NCBI RefSeq assembly: GCF_020882245.1
Contig: NC_083597.1
Span: 60,676,152 to 60,740,151, forward strand
Direction of reading: 5' to 3'
DNA length: 64,000 nucleotides
DNA from: Rhopalosiphum padi
Lineage: Eukaryota > Arthropoda > Insecta > Hemiptera > Aphididae
Each line of letters starts with the position of its first letter. Positions within the stretch are counted from its first letter, which is position 1. Both the position numbers and the translations under genes were made by a program. Under the pieces are notes generated by a model. It had not been told where the DNA came from. It saw only the letters and a list, made by a program, of their open reading frames with translations, and did no database searches. This document shows, in pieces, positions 40,401 through 54,295 of this stretch.

Positions 40401-43400
40401 CACTGCCACACAAACGGGGTAGTACACAGGGATCTAAAAGTGAGATTTTCTTTCCTACTTCATTATTTATAACTTTATGTTCTCTTCATTGTAAGTACAT
40501 TGTTATATTCTAACTGTGGTATAGTGGTGCATAGAAACGAAAGACCACATGGGAATAAGTTTTTCATCCCGCTCTATTATAATCTTTTACTGTAAATCAA
40601 AAATGGAAAAGAAAATTATGCGTTTGTTGACGATTTGCAAGCTATTTATTTTTCAAAGTTTCTTCAAGTTAACAATAAATTTGATACTCCTATTTTTTTC
40701 CACGAAAAAGTCCCGTGGGCATTAACTTGTCATCTGGACAATGATGTATAATCTAGGTTAGTACTTTCTACTAAAAATACCACATATAAAATAAGTAAAT
40801 TGTCACTGAGAAATGGTAATATTGCTCTTTATACGTACTATATAGGTAGTCTATAACATAGAGTTATATGATTGGAGTAAATTAAAAGAGTCTAAATTGG
40901 ATTCCAAAAAGACAAATTAAATAGATATGTCTATGTGTAATGACCATTGACTATACGCGAACACGGTGAACGTGTAGGTATATAAAAATAAAAGTAGTCG
41001 TACACGAAGTATAGTATCAGTGATATATGAAGTTATTTTAGGGCAAATGTATTTAGTAATGATGTTAGTGTTGCAATATATTAGGTACTCAATTACAGTA
41101 TTTAGATTAATAAGAAAGGTGGGCAAGACATTTTCTAAAGGAATTAAATATTAAAAACGAGTGGGAAATGAAAAGGTAAAATGACTATGTGTGGGTATTC
41201 GGGGTAAAATGTATATACTTATGTATTAATAATGAAGTTTTAGAATGTTGTCAAGTTTTATTAGCGTTGATGCCGAGTAGAGCTTTGAAAGTCAGTTTTT
41301 GGGCATTTTTATAGATGACCGTATGGTTTCTGGTACATTTTGTTTATGGGAAGATTCTTAATTTTCTATTGATTGTTTGAATAGTTAAAAGGGTTCGGTA
41401 AATTTCTATCCAACATTTTTTTTAAAATTCATTTATGTAAGTTAATATATAATGACAAAGTTTAAATAAATAAATAAATTATATTTCTCTATATAGAAAA
41501 AAAATAGATATGGAAATCCCTAACGTTATTTTTTTACCTTTATAATTTATGACCTAGTTTTAACGTTATATTTCAAAAGTTTTCCATTTTTTTGAGTACA
41601 TTTACTAAGTATCAAATACTCTCAATAACAAATCTAGAATAATAGTATAAATATCTATAAAAAATGTACTATCCAGCTAAACTAATTTAAATAAATTAAA
41701 ATACTAAATAATAATTTCAAAGCGAAATATTTGATTATAATTGTTTTACTTGTGTTGTACTAGAATTACTGGTAGAACAAAATATATGTTATCAGAATAT
41801 AGATTACAAAAATAATAACAATTTGATATTATCTTACTTTTATAATACTAATTTTATATTTCAATATTAGTTTTAAATTTAAAAAAATGTGTAATTAATA
41901 CCATAATTAAATTAATGTTTAAATAAGGGGTTGAAAATATAACTTAAACTATTTGATTAATAAAAAAATGTATTTTTATTTAATGTGTTTATTTAATTGT
42001 GTTCATGTTGAAAATGTAGTATCTATTCCTATCCTATAGTGTATTAGTGGCATTAGTGCCTATGTAGTTCTTTAAAAAAAATTAATTACTTTAATAAATT
42101 ATGATTAAACATACTTAGCTAGAGGTAAGCATAGTACTTTTACTTATAGACCGTTTGACAACTTTAATTTTTGTTCTTTTACCATCTATTAAAATTCTTT
42201 TTTCTATAATTATCTTTTACTTATCCCGTTAACACTTTAATTTATAGTTTGTTTTAGTTAGTTGTCGAATTTTTTTATTGTTTTTACTCTTTTTATAAGT
42301 ATGTACTAATTAAGTCAAAACTATAAAATTAAATTAATTATTCATACATAATTGTTGATACACTATACAATATCTAAATATCACATTGTATAATATAATT
42401 GTAGAATTAAATATTCGATTCAATTCAAATTAAACCACATGGAAGTTAGAAAATTAATACAAATCAAGAAAATTGATAAAATTACAATGCATAATTTGCA
42501 TTTTAATAATCTAGTTCATCATAACAATTGAAAACATCATTACTCAAATAGAAATGAAATATCCTAATAATTAATTCTATTAATGTTGTAACGGCAATTG
42601 CTGTATGTACATTTTTTTATACAAAATTTGAAAAGTAACTAATTTTCAAAACAAAAGTTTTTATATATACTCGTATATATTTATATATTGAGAATATATT
42701 TTATAATATTAAATTTAAAAACGAAATTTAAATAAATAAAATGTATTGTATAGTGATGAATATATTGATTTTACAATGATTAGTATTTTTTTATTTTTGT
42801 GTCTGTCATCACGTTTTGGAGAAGTAATAATGCTTTAATATTTTACTTCAGCCCAATTTCTAAAAGGAAATTGAATTTAGTTGGTACTTTGGAGGGGGGG
42901 GGGTTAAAAGTAAAAAATTTCAAATAGTTTTTATGAAATATTTACGCATAACCAGTTTTCGACAAAATCGATTTTTTTATTTTGCTATAACTCAAAAAAG
43001 AATTATTGTAAATACTTAAAGTTTTCAACAAATCGTTATATTAGCATTATCTATTTACGATTGTATTTTCAAAATATTATGATTTTTTTTTAGTTATAAT
43101 TAGACAATTGAAGTTTTTTTTTTTGTCAATAAAAATAATTTGGTATTCCAAAAAATCTTTAAAATTGAATACACGGTTCATTATAAGTTTTACTTATTGT
43201 AGTAAAAAAAAAATCATCACAATTTTTGTTTATAAGCGTTCAAAAGTTTGCTAAATATGTCAAAATCGTGGAAATTTGCAAGGAATTTTGAAGTTCAAAA
43301 TTCATGAAATTGTTGATATTTTATACCTAAGTTTAATATGTGCCCAATACAAGGTTCTCCATAAGTTTCCCTTTAAATAACTGTAAAAAATACTCCTCAG

Positions 43401-46400
43401 TTTATATAGAAAAAATTTATGAGCGTATAAAATTAAAATTTTTATAAATCGCATAAAATAACGACATATCATAAAACAATTTAAGATATTTGTTGTTATT
43501 CAAAAAAGTATAAGACGCAGAAACTTGAAACTTTCACCAGTAGTTGAAATTGGCATTTTTTTACATAATTATGTAATTATTAAAACTCTTTTACTAATTT
43601 TTATGCTAGTTATAGACTTTGAAATATTTGATTTTTGTAACATTGCCGTATGGAAGTATCCAAAACCCGTCCTAAATTCTACTTGAAAAAAAAAATAACT
43701 TGTATACAAAAAAAAAAATTATTTATAAAAATTAAAATTTATGTAATTTGATATATCATAGACTGACAAATCATCTCCGTTCAGAATCGTTTTTTGTATG
43801 CAATAATGATACCTATCATTGTATTTTTTTTAATAATTTAACACATTCGTAAGAATCACCCACTCATCACCTAATGCACAGCAGAGCGCTATTAATTTGT
43901 CTACCTTTCTATTATTATTATTAAAAAATAAATAAAAATGATCTGTCCTTAATACACAGATGTGTATAATAAGTTATAGTAATAATAATATTTTCAACAA
44001 TAACATGAGCATTGTGACCAGGGAACATAACCATATACTAGATACAAATCAAAAAAGTATTTAAATTCACGATACAATATTCATTAAAATTACGTATTTT
44101 GATACAAGATGCAATTGTATCTCTGATACATTATCTAAATATTAGTATCTAAGATACTTCCCAGTTCTGCCCATAAATATCCCATTTGGAATTATGTATC
44201 ATATGTTAAGAAATGGTATTTTTTTTTTTTTAATATTTACGATGGCTGTTTTTGAGTCTACGTGGAGACTTATCAGGAATAGAGTTAGAGTGTATTTTTT
44301 AAATTAGGAAATTAACATCTGAATTGAATTTCATATGGAATCGTATATATTTAAATCTTGTAAGTTCAGTAACGGTATTAGAAAATATATTAAATTATTT
44401 AATTATAATAATTGTAATACATTTTAAAATATAAATTATCTAAATACATTTAAAAAATCGGTTAAAGCATAATATGTTAATTTTATTACTGTAACTGTCT
44501 TTATTCCCTAAAAATTTATCCCAAGTATGATATGAGTATATTTATTGTAATATTGTTTATTTTATTGTTGTAAAATGTATCACTTTATGTATTTAAATTT
44601 AAATAAAGTATGTTTATGATTTTGAAATACATAAAAAAACTTTCTCTTAGTGAGATATGTTTTAACTTTGTGATTATTGAAGAGACATGTTCTAAAAAAC
44701 TTCATTAATTTGATGATACACGGGGTTTTATTCTTGTTTTACATCTGTATCTTAGAATAGCATGAAATCATTTCTGTTAGAATGATTTGAAATTACTTTT
44801 TATATATCATCGCTCCCATAGACCTTTCTCATTTTATTCTCTTATTCCTAAAATATATATTTTTCTATTTTATTTCCTGTCCATCAAACATAAGGATATC
44901 ATTTTTTTTTTTTTTCAAATCTATATTTCGAAGAAAATAACTCAGCACATTTTTAATGATTTTATTTTATCATTGCAGCATTAAACTTACTAGATATAAA
45001 CATATTATTTATAATAACAAATATAACAGTAAATATAATGGATTTTCTTAATACATTTAAGCACGCAGCACTATTTTACAATACTAAGTGTTTAGTAGCG
45101 TGATACAAGTTTCTATTGTATTCAAAAAATATTAAAAACAAGTATTCAACTTGAAATGTATACCATTTTATTACATTGATCTTAACCTGTGTGTAGAGTA
45201 ATGCACAAACTCATAAAATCAATAAATTTCCAATGTCTTTATTGGCAACAAATATAATTGGTTTTTTCTTTTTATAAGTATCCCTAGTATGGATCCCATA
45301 CTCTATATTTTTATATAATATATTTTAAAATATAAAATAAAATAGCAAAAAATTGAAACTTAATTAAAGATAAATTAGTTCGTATGTACAAATAAGTAAA
45401 TATTTAAACATTTAAAAATTAAATGTAGAAGTATTGTACGTATACAGAAACCAAGAAATTCAAATTATTGTAGATTTAGATTTCTTTTACATAGTACATT
45501 TTTGATTAAAATTAAATTATATTGCTTTCAAAAAATACAATTTTTATAATCTAAAAAGAGATGATTTAAATTTTGAATTTATACATAAACTGAGATACTT
45601 ATACCTAGAATTATTTCAAAAGACCCTACAAATAATATTTTTTAAATTACAACAAAATAACAAAAAAATTTTGTGGATAAAAAATTATTTTACATGTGAA
45701 TATTCAATTTAAATAAAAATTCTTAATTTAAACACTTATAAAAAAAGATCGTGATTATAAGTTTATGATATTTATACATTTATAAAAAAAATGAAAATTT
45801 TTCAAATAATTTGTTAATTTAAAATATTTTGAATCTTATACTATATGTAGAAAATGCTGACATAAACATTAAGTGAACATTTAAGTATTTCAATTACTTA
45901 TCAATTATCATATATACGTATATACAATTACACAAAAAATACACACATATACAATATACATTATTGTAAGACTAATACATTTATCGCTCCACTTATAATC
46001 TAAAAATCAATATGTATAGAAAACAATTAAAATTACAACAATTTTAAATGTCTATACAAAACTCAAAAAGAGTTGAACTGCTGAAGTATTTTATATTTAT
46101 ACTATATCTTTAAAATTATATTATAAATATTTTAAAAACATTTTTAATTAACTACGGTAATTTTTTGTTATAAGAACAATATAAAAATTATAAAAAAATA
46201 ATTATAAAAATAATTTTGCATTATAAAAACAAAATTAATGTTTCATTAATAGTCCCGTTTAATTGTGTTTGTTTTTTTTTTTTTTAGTTTTCTCGATTAT
46301 TAAAAAAATGTAATTATCATTTGTAGTGTCATAAGATACAAAAAAAATTAAAACAGCACTGTAAAATCAATATATTAATCAGAATCTAAAATTAACATTC

Positions 46401-49400
46401 AACAGTTAAACAAACATATTATACTCGTATACATTTACATAACTAGGTACTTATTTTTCGGCGTTTTAGCAATAAATAATAATATTTAAAATTATACACT
46501 TAATAATGGTGTACGTACTACGAATGCATCTAGATTCTAATTTTTGTTTATTATACATTTTATCACTTGCCCATCATTGCTGCTGGCACACCTCCTAAGT
46601 CCTAGTTGATAATAAACAAAAACCACCAACATGTCGTTAAACACTATAAATATTTAACCTACATAAGATACCACAACAAGATGATCTTATCCCAATCCCA
46701 CTCGTGTGACAATAGTCATTATTTATATTAAAACTATAATTATATATTTTCTAGCCGGAAAATTTGTTATTGGCTAGCAAAGTCAAAGGCGCTGCGGTCA
46801 AGTTGGCCGATTTCGGATTGGCCATCGAGGTTCAGGGCGAACAACAAGCGTGGTTTGGCAAGTGAAATTATTATTTTTTATTTCGATTATAACATTTTAT
46901 TGTAAGCGTCGATTTCAGGTTTTGCTGGAACTCCAGGCTATTTGTCCCCTGAAGTACTAAAGAAAGAACCATATGGAAAACCGGTCGACATATGGGCATG
47001 TGGTTAGTTAATGTAGCTATTTTGATGTATAAAAATACTTTTTAATATTTACTATTTAATTAGGTGTAATACTTTACATATTGTTGGTTGGATACCCACC
47101 GTTCTGGGACGAAGATCAACATAGATTGTACGCCCAAATCAAAGCTGGCGCTTATGATGTAAGTTATAACCTTAACACTACCTATAATAATATTTTAAAA
47201 ATTAAAAATATAACTATTTCTTTTAAAATACTCATATAATTTGAAAAGTTTATTACCCAATATATTTTTTATTGTGAAAAAAAACCTATATAAATTAAAT
47301 ATTTTACATTGCTTAGTGCTTAGTGAACTAGACATATTAATAAATCGTAATAGTACTTCATACATTTCATCGAAATTAATAAATGTAAAAACGTTTATTA
47401 ATTATTATAAATTATGACTGAAGGTTATATTTTACTGTAAGTTACAGTCTCTAACTTTTATACAACTTATACATTTAAATAATACTCTCAAGTAGTTGAA
47501 AATATAAAAATTAGCATACTGTGGAAAAATGTATACCTATAATCTGATTACGTAACAGTATTGTTTTTCAAGGAAAATCTACAAGTGTAGTAAATAATTA
47601 GTTTCTCAAAATAACAATATTAAAAACAACTTTAATTAATATTTTATCTTTTTAATGGAAGAATTTTATTATTGAGTACTGATTAAAATATTAACTTGAA
47701 TGATTATAAAAATGTAACATAATATTAATTTAGTTCAATGAAGGTACCTATATTATTTTTAAATTTTAAAAAAGTAAAAATAATTTTGATCATTTCAATT
47801 AAATAACTGAGGTTTCCTTGTTTGAAAATGTAATTTGTTTTTGTATGATTTCTTAGTATCCATCGCCTGAGTGGGATACAGTTACACCAGACGCAAAAAA
47901 TTTAATTAATCAAATGTTAACTGTGAACCCTGCTAAACGGGTCACAGCATCTGATGCACTCAAACACCCATGGATTTGCGTAAGTTTATTCATTTTTTAG
48001 GTTTTTATTTTCATAGATTTTTATAAATAAATGATCATGTACCCAAAGGAGGTAATCAAACCAAGAATAAACCTATTGAGGTACAGAAGGAAACCGAATC
48101 GTGAGTAATTTTATCCCAACCTGAAACTTCACTAATTCAATTGACCATCGATTATTTTATATTTCCGGTGGTGTAAAATATAAAATTCCTGTTAAATATT
48201 TTTTATTAACAAACAATGATTCGAAATTTTAAACACTTTATATATTCCACGTTTCGTTTAATATTTTCGAATAAAAATTTATTTTGTAACTAACAATTAT
48301 AATGTAATATACATACGTCATGTACTATACCCGTACATTAAGCAGCTAATACTGTTTCCTTTTAAAAACTATAGTTATAAATTCAACCAAACTATGGTCA
48401 TTTGCTTGAATATTCATATCTCCGATAGACCTGTCATTCCTAAAGTTATTCGTGTTATTGTTTTATGCCATGTTAATAATCGTATCGAACTTCCAATAAT
48501 CAACTTATAAGAAAGGCACATTTTCTAATGGTACCACGCGGTCGTCATTTATAATACTCGTATATTGCGTGGACAATAAATTTATTGAAAACACCCCACT
48601 GTTATCCTTGTGTCTCACGTGTACAATAAACTTATAAAATATAAATACGTTCCATTTTGGATTTTTATGAACATTTTGCATGCAAACATAACATCTCGAG
48701 TATTCATAATGTAATTCTGATGGCCCGTTGTGTTTCAGTATCGTGAGAAAGTTGCTTCGGCTGTGCACAGACAGGAAACGGTCGACTGCTTGAAGAAGTT
48801 CAACGCCAGACGAAAATTAAAAGTAAATTTGAATTTTTTCCGATCATTTTGAGTGCGAACCGAATCAAACTATATTGTTACGTGTTTGTAGGGTGCCATT
48901 TTGACGACGATGTTGGCTACAAGGAACTTCTCCAGTAAGTATGATGTACACGGTAAGTGCCTCAGGAACCTCAGACCAATTACGTGTGAATGAATATAGG
49001 TGACGAAGTGATTTTTTTGTAATTCTTAGAATTGTTTTTAATTAGATACACTGAATATATATATGTGTACATAACAAGTTGGTTTGAAACACAATTTAGG
49101 TGTTTATACGAATGGGTACAGCACTGTATATAAGCTAATTTATTGGTCCTTATACCCCTACGAATGGCAGAGAAATTAATTTTTTTTTAGGGTTTTGTTT
49201 GATGTTTATGTGAAAGTAGCCAAAACAGGATTTTTACAGTTAAAAATCCTATCTACCTACCTATATACACTATTTATTTATTTATCTTTTCTATCCTAAA
49301 GATTTAACAGGTTCGTATACCTATATAATCTATTTACTACAATACTATTGGTACACGAATGCACCAATACTATAATTATATTATATTCTACATACCTTTA

Positions 49401-52400
49401 TTTCATCCATTACCTTAGTATTGAACGCTATGTATTCATATAGGTAGTGCTACATTGAACATATTGTGTGGATATCATAAAAACAAACCATCATGTATTT
49501 GTATGAATTGGTCTGAAACATTAAAGCTACACATTTGTATCACTTACCTAACATCTCATTGTAGCTGCATGTCGTAGGTTTTATTATTAAAAATATACAT
49601 ACAACACTCCTAGTATAAAAATCATTAAATAAGTTTTGTACTTATACAACGCTAATGAATATAGATCAAATGTTTAAAAATAAAATTAATAAAATATTTA
49701 TTTAAACATAATCTAGAATTCATATTATAAACATAATATCTACCGTATACTTTAACTGAAATAATTATAATTCCTATCACTATAAAGTAAGTTCTAAATT
49801 AAAATGATTTAATTTTTTTATTGTGTTATCGTCCATCAGATATAAACGCAGGATTACATAGTTTTTATTATTCACTCACTTATAATTGTATACAAATAGA
49901 TAGAATAACTACCAACTATACTTGTATGTAATAAGTATTATCTATATTATAAATACTTAATTGTAGTATGCATATCTATATTTTCCAAATTTTAATTTAT
50001 ATATTATTCAACTTTTGAATTGTATTAGATACACGATATGTTTTATAAAGTATTTACACATTTTAATTTCATTATTATAATATTGACGAAAACTTATTCA
50101 AGTAATTATTTAAGACAAAGTAGGAATGAATTTGTTTTTATACATCTTATCGATTTTATTATATACTTGGTCTAGTAAAAATGTTTTACAAATGTTTAAT
50201 GTTTTCATAGAAGCAAACAGAGAGGTCGAATCCCAAAGGGACCTTTTCCAATCTACTCCTGTATAATAGTACAATATAACACGAGTATGAATATGGTATT
50301 ATTTAGTAGTATTTAATGTCTTTTGTCATGGCATAAATAAACATATTTTTGTATCTGCACAAGATGTCTATACTTATTTGGTTAGTTTGAATAAAAAAAA
50401 GTTCCTTATAATTAATTTTATTAATTTAACTGTATTTTAAATTTCCAATTAATACTAGTTTGTATTTAATATAATATATTGCATCTAGATACATCCAGAG
50501 TATTTATAAACACATTATATAGTACTATGTAAAAACTACGTACTATGTATTGTTATAAAATAACAATTATTCTAACTAAAATTATTTATTTCTTCACACG
50601 AATTTCGCGCAGTTCTATTGTTGGTATACGACTAATGACTATACGAGTATAATATGTTCCTACACTTTACATTTGTTAATTATTTTAATAAGATATTGAT
50701 GAATTATATTAGATTTAGTATATTTATTTACTAAGAATTGCTAGTTTTTAATCTGATATAATATGTAATAATATGATGTATTAATTCATTGCAAACGCAC
50801 AACTCCTTGTTTCTGATAGAACTTACACATACCTTGAAATAGAAATGATGTTTGTCATGCGATAGTTTCCTAACATTATGTTAAAATATTTATGAGAATT
50901 ATATAAACTGTATTCATACACAATATATAGACAACATCTCAAATACAAAAACACTAACAAGTGACAATGGTACAATAATTAGGGTAGAAAAGCTAAAAGT
51001 AAAAAAACACAATATCATGCACTTCGAACTAAATTTTTTTTTTTTATCAGCAATTTTGAATGTAAATAAATAACAAATATTAAAATAATTTTCAAACAAT
51101 TAACAGTATCCAAATACAGTTGTTATAATAACACGATAACATGATATTATACATGTTTTCTAAATCAACAGAAATCGGTTTTTGGAACGATCGTAGTAAG
51201 ACGAGAGAGTGAAGTGTGACCACATTATTTATTTTTAGTTATTACAATATATGTGTATCTGATAAAATTATTATTTCAATAACTTTAAAATTAAAAGGCT
51301 GAGGTTCTATACGAGGCGCTTACTATTGATATCGATACAAATAATAAACATGCCTACAATGTTATTACCTATGATTTGATGAATATAAAAAAAAATAATC
51401 TGTTGAGCATTAAATAATTAATGTTGACAAATTTTTATGTTCATCAGTCTAATCACAACACATAAAAAATTATTTTTACCTTTCATCATTTGTTTTGTTT
51501 TTTGTGATTTTATTTGTTTTTGTTCACTCTTCCCTGTACTCTTCGCGAATATTCTCTAAATGCACTACACTTCTATACCTTCTTCAAAATCTACCATAAA
51601 ATTTTCCGGAACAGGAAGTGGTAAGACTGTATCTATATCTATAACAAATATTTATATTTTTGTTCCAATTTACATTAACATTTTTGTGGACGTCATTGTT
51701 TTGGCATTAAAAGTCATTTTTGGGCATTTGCTTTAATTTTATTTATTACTCTAGATAAACTATAGACGTTGTATATTTTTTATATTTCTTAAATTTAATT
51801 CTAACACACTTTGCAGGGTTGTTGTTGAAAGTGGGAAAAGTTTTTAGCTCTTCCACTAACTATTTTTGTTATGCTTATCCATAACGCATGTTTAATACAA
51901 TAATATAAATATGAAGCTTATTTTTTTATAAAAGCACGAACTGTACTTTATACTAATTCAATTTCAGTATAATAATGGTATATAATTATGGAATGTTTAT
52001 TCGTGAATAAAAGTATGCACGTTGAATTATTTTTTCTATTGAATTTCAATAGTATTATTTTGCTGGAATATTACTAACTTTGATGACTTTGATTAGAGTT
52101 ATGATGATTATAACTTAACTATAGATAAAATTAAATTAAATTTATAATAATTAGTATATAATAATTTAAATCAATGATTTCAATACTTTTATGAGGTTTA
52201 ATAAAGCCAACTATAGTAATTAATGTAATTTTACAAATAAAGTTCTTAATTTATAACAAAAAAAAAAAAAATGTTTTTTTATAATTCATTTTATAATTTG
52301 AAAAATTTAAATTAATACATTATTATTAATTTATAGTAACTTATTTTTATATTAAATAAAATTATGTTTGCACTTTTCGTTTATAATGATTTTAGCAAGT

Positions 52401-54259
52401 TCTGTAAAATTTATAATTATGCTCGTGAACAATTGTTTGCAATTTTGAATTTACTTATTTATATGTTTATTTTTTCATATAAATAATAATAACTTTTTTA
52501 ACATCTATTAGAATAAATTGTATTTTAAAAATTTTGAATTCTTTAAAATTGAATTAATTAGCGTACCTTTATTCTAAATATTGAGTTGAAAACCAGAATA
52601 ATAAATAACAATTTAATTTAAAAAATATTATGATACATCAAAATCTAATAAATAGTGTAAAAACTAAAAAGGGATTCGCCGACCATTTTCATTCCATTTT
52701 TACTTTAATAATTTAGTTATTTAAAATCTGATTTTTAGAAGATTTAAATATACTTAAGACTATCTTTAAATAATTCTAGCACTACTTAAGAAGTTTTTTG
52801 TAGACATTTTCAAATGAGAATTCTCTTTTTCTACTGTAAATAATTTAGTGGGTAATTTTTCTAAAAATGTTGGTGTATCTTATCAACATTTTATCTAAAT
52901 AATTTACTGTAAAAAAGAAGAGTTTTCGTTTGTAAAACAGAAGTTTATTCACTTCAGAACACTCCTTAAGTGGTCGAAAAAAGTTCAAGAACTTTCAATC
53001 ATGGTTTTTGAGTATATTTAAAAATTCAAATTTGAATACATTCATGATTAAAAGAAAAATTGGGTTAGCAAACCATCTAGTATATTATAAATTACATATT
53101 ATTATTATACTATAATCTGCTTAAATTGCTTAAGTTATCTCTAAATCATTTACTTGTAATTTTTATATTTTATTACAATCATATAATTTTATTTTATTAA
53201 AAATATATTACAAATTCTGATACAAAATGGTTTTCAACTTGATTATACACTATATAATATAAATATATTTTATTGTATTATATTGTACTAGAAATTCGTT
53301 TTTATTCTATTAGATGTTTTAATTACTATCTAATTGGCTTTTTAATTAATATTTTATAAATAAATTACATTAAATGTACCACGATATTTATCATTTATAT
53401 TGTTTGTCAGGTCGCAGTATTGTAACTAACAAAAAAGGAGATGGTTCTCAAGTAAAAGAATCAACTGAGAGCAATACAACATTGGAAGACGATGATGTTA
53501 GAGGTAAGTGAAAATAAATAAAACATAAACTATGATAAAATCTGTATTAGATTTTAAAAATTTAAACATTATGGTGTTTTTAAAACTGTACCATTACCAT
53601 AATATTGTATTACACGTCTATATATTTAAATTACTCGTGTTTTAAATTTATAATATTTTAATATTAAATAAATTGCATGTGTTCACATTTAATAAACAAA
53701 CATACTCGTGATGTTAGAAATATTAATAAAAATCTAAATAAGCCTATTTAAACGAAGACACATCAATAATATACTTACATCGTCTTAAATAATAATTAAT
53801 ATTTTAATGCTCTCTATTTAAACGGTATAATAATAAATAGCTAATTTCTTATTTTTTTCAAAACTTTGCACTACCAAGTAATATAATATATTATACATTA
53901 AACATATTCATATAAAATATTATGAGTAACTATATGATACACATTTATAATAATATTATGTAAGTATGTATATATATTATTAATTATTATAATTCGTGCA
54001 TAAAATATCTAAGAAAAAAATAATATTTTTTTACGCATAAGAAACGCGAATACCGTTATAATACTTTGTAATTAAAAAATAATAATTATTAGTCAACCTG
54101 AAATACAATATCATCCCTGTAAATAAATATATAATATATATATATATATTATCATAATCTTAAACTGCTTGCTTGTGTAAATAAGAGCAGAGTGACGCTT
54201 ACACTCTTAGGAACACCCTTTAAAATATTAGCAAAGTCGTCGCGTGGACACACATATTA

Positions 54260-54295
<36 letters not shown>

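Noticed and set aside
50221..50260. tRNA-like GGTCGAATCCC motif
   Set aside because: No cloverleaf or acceptor stem could be drawn around it. No tRNA gene was found in the window.
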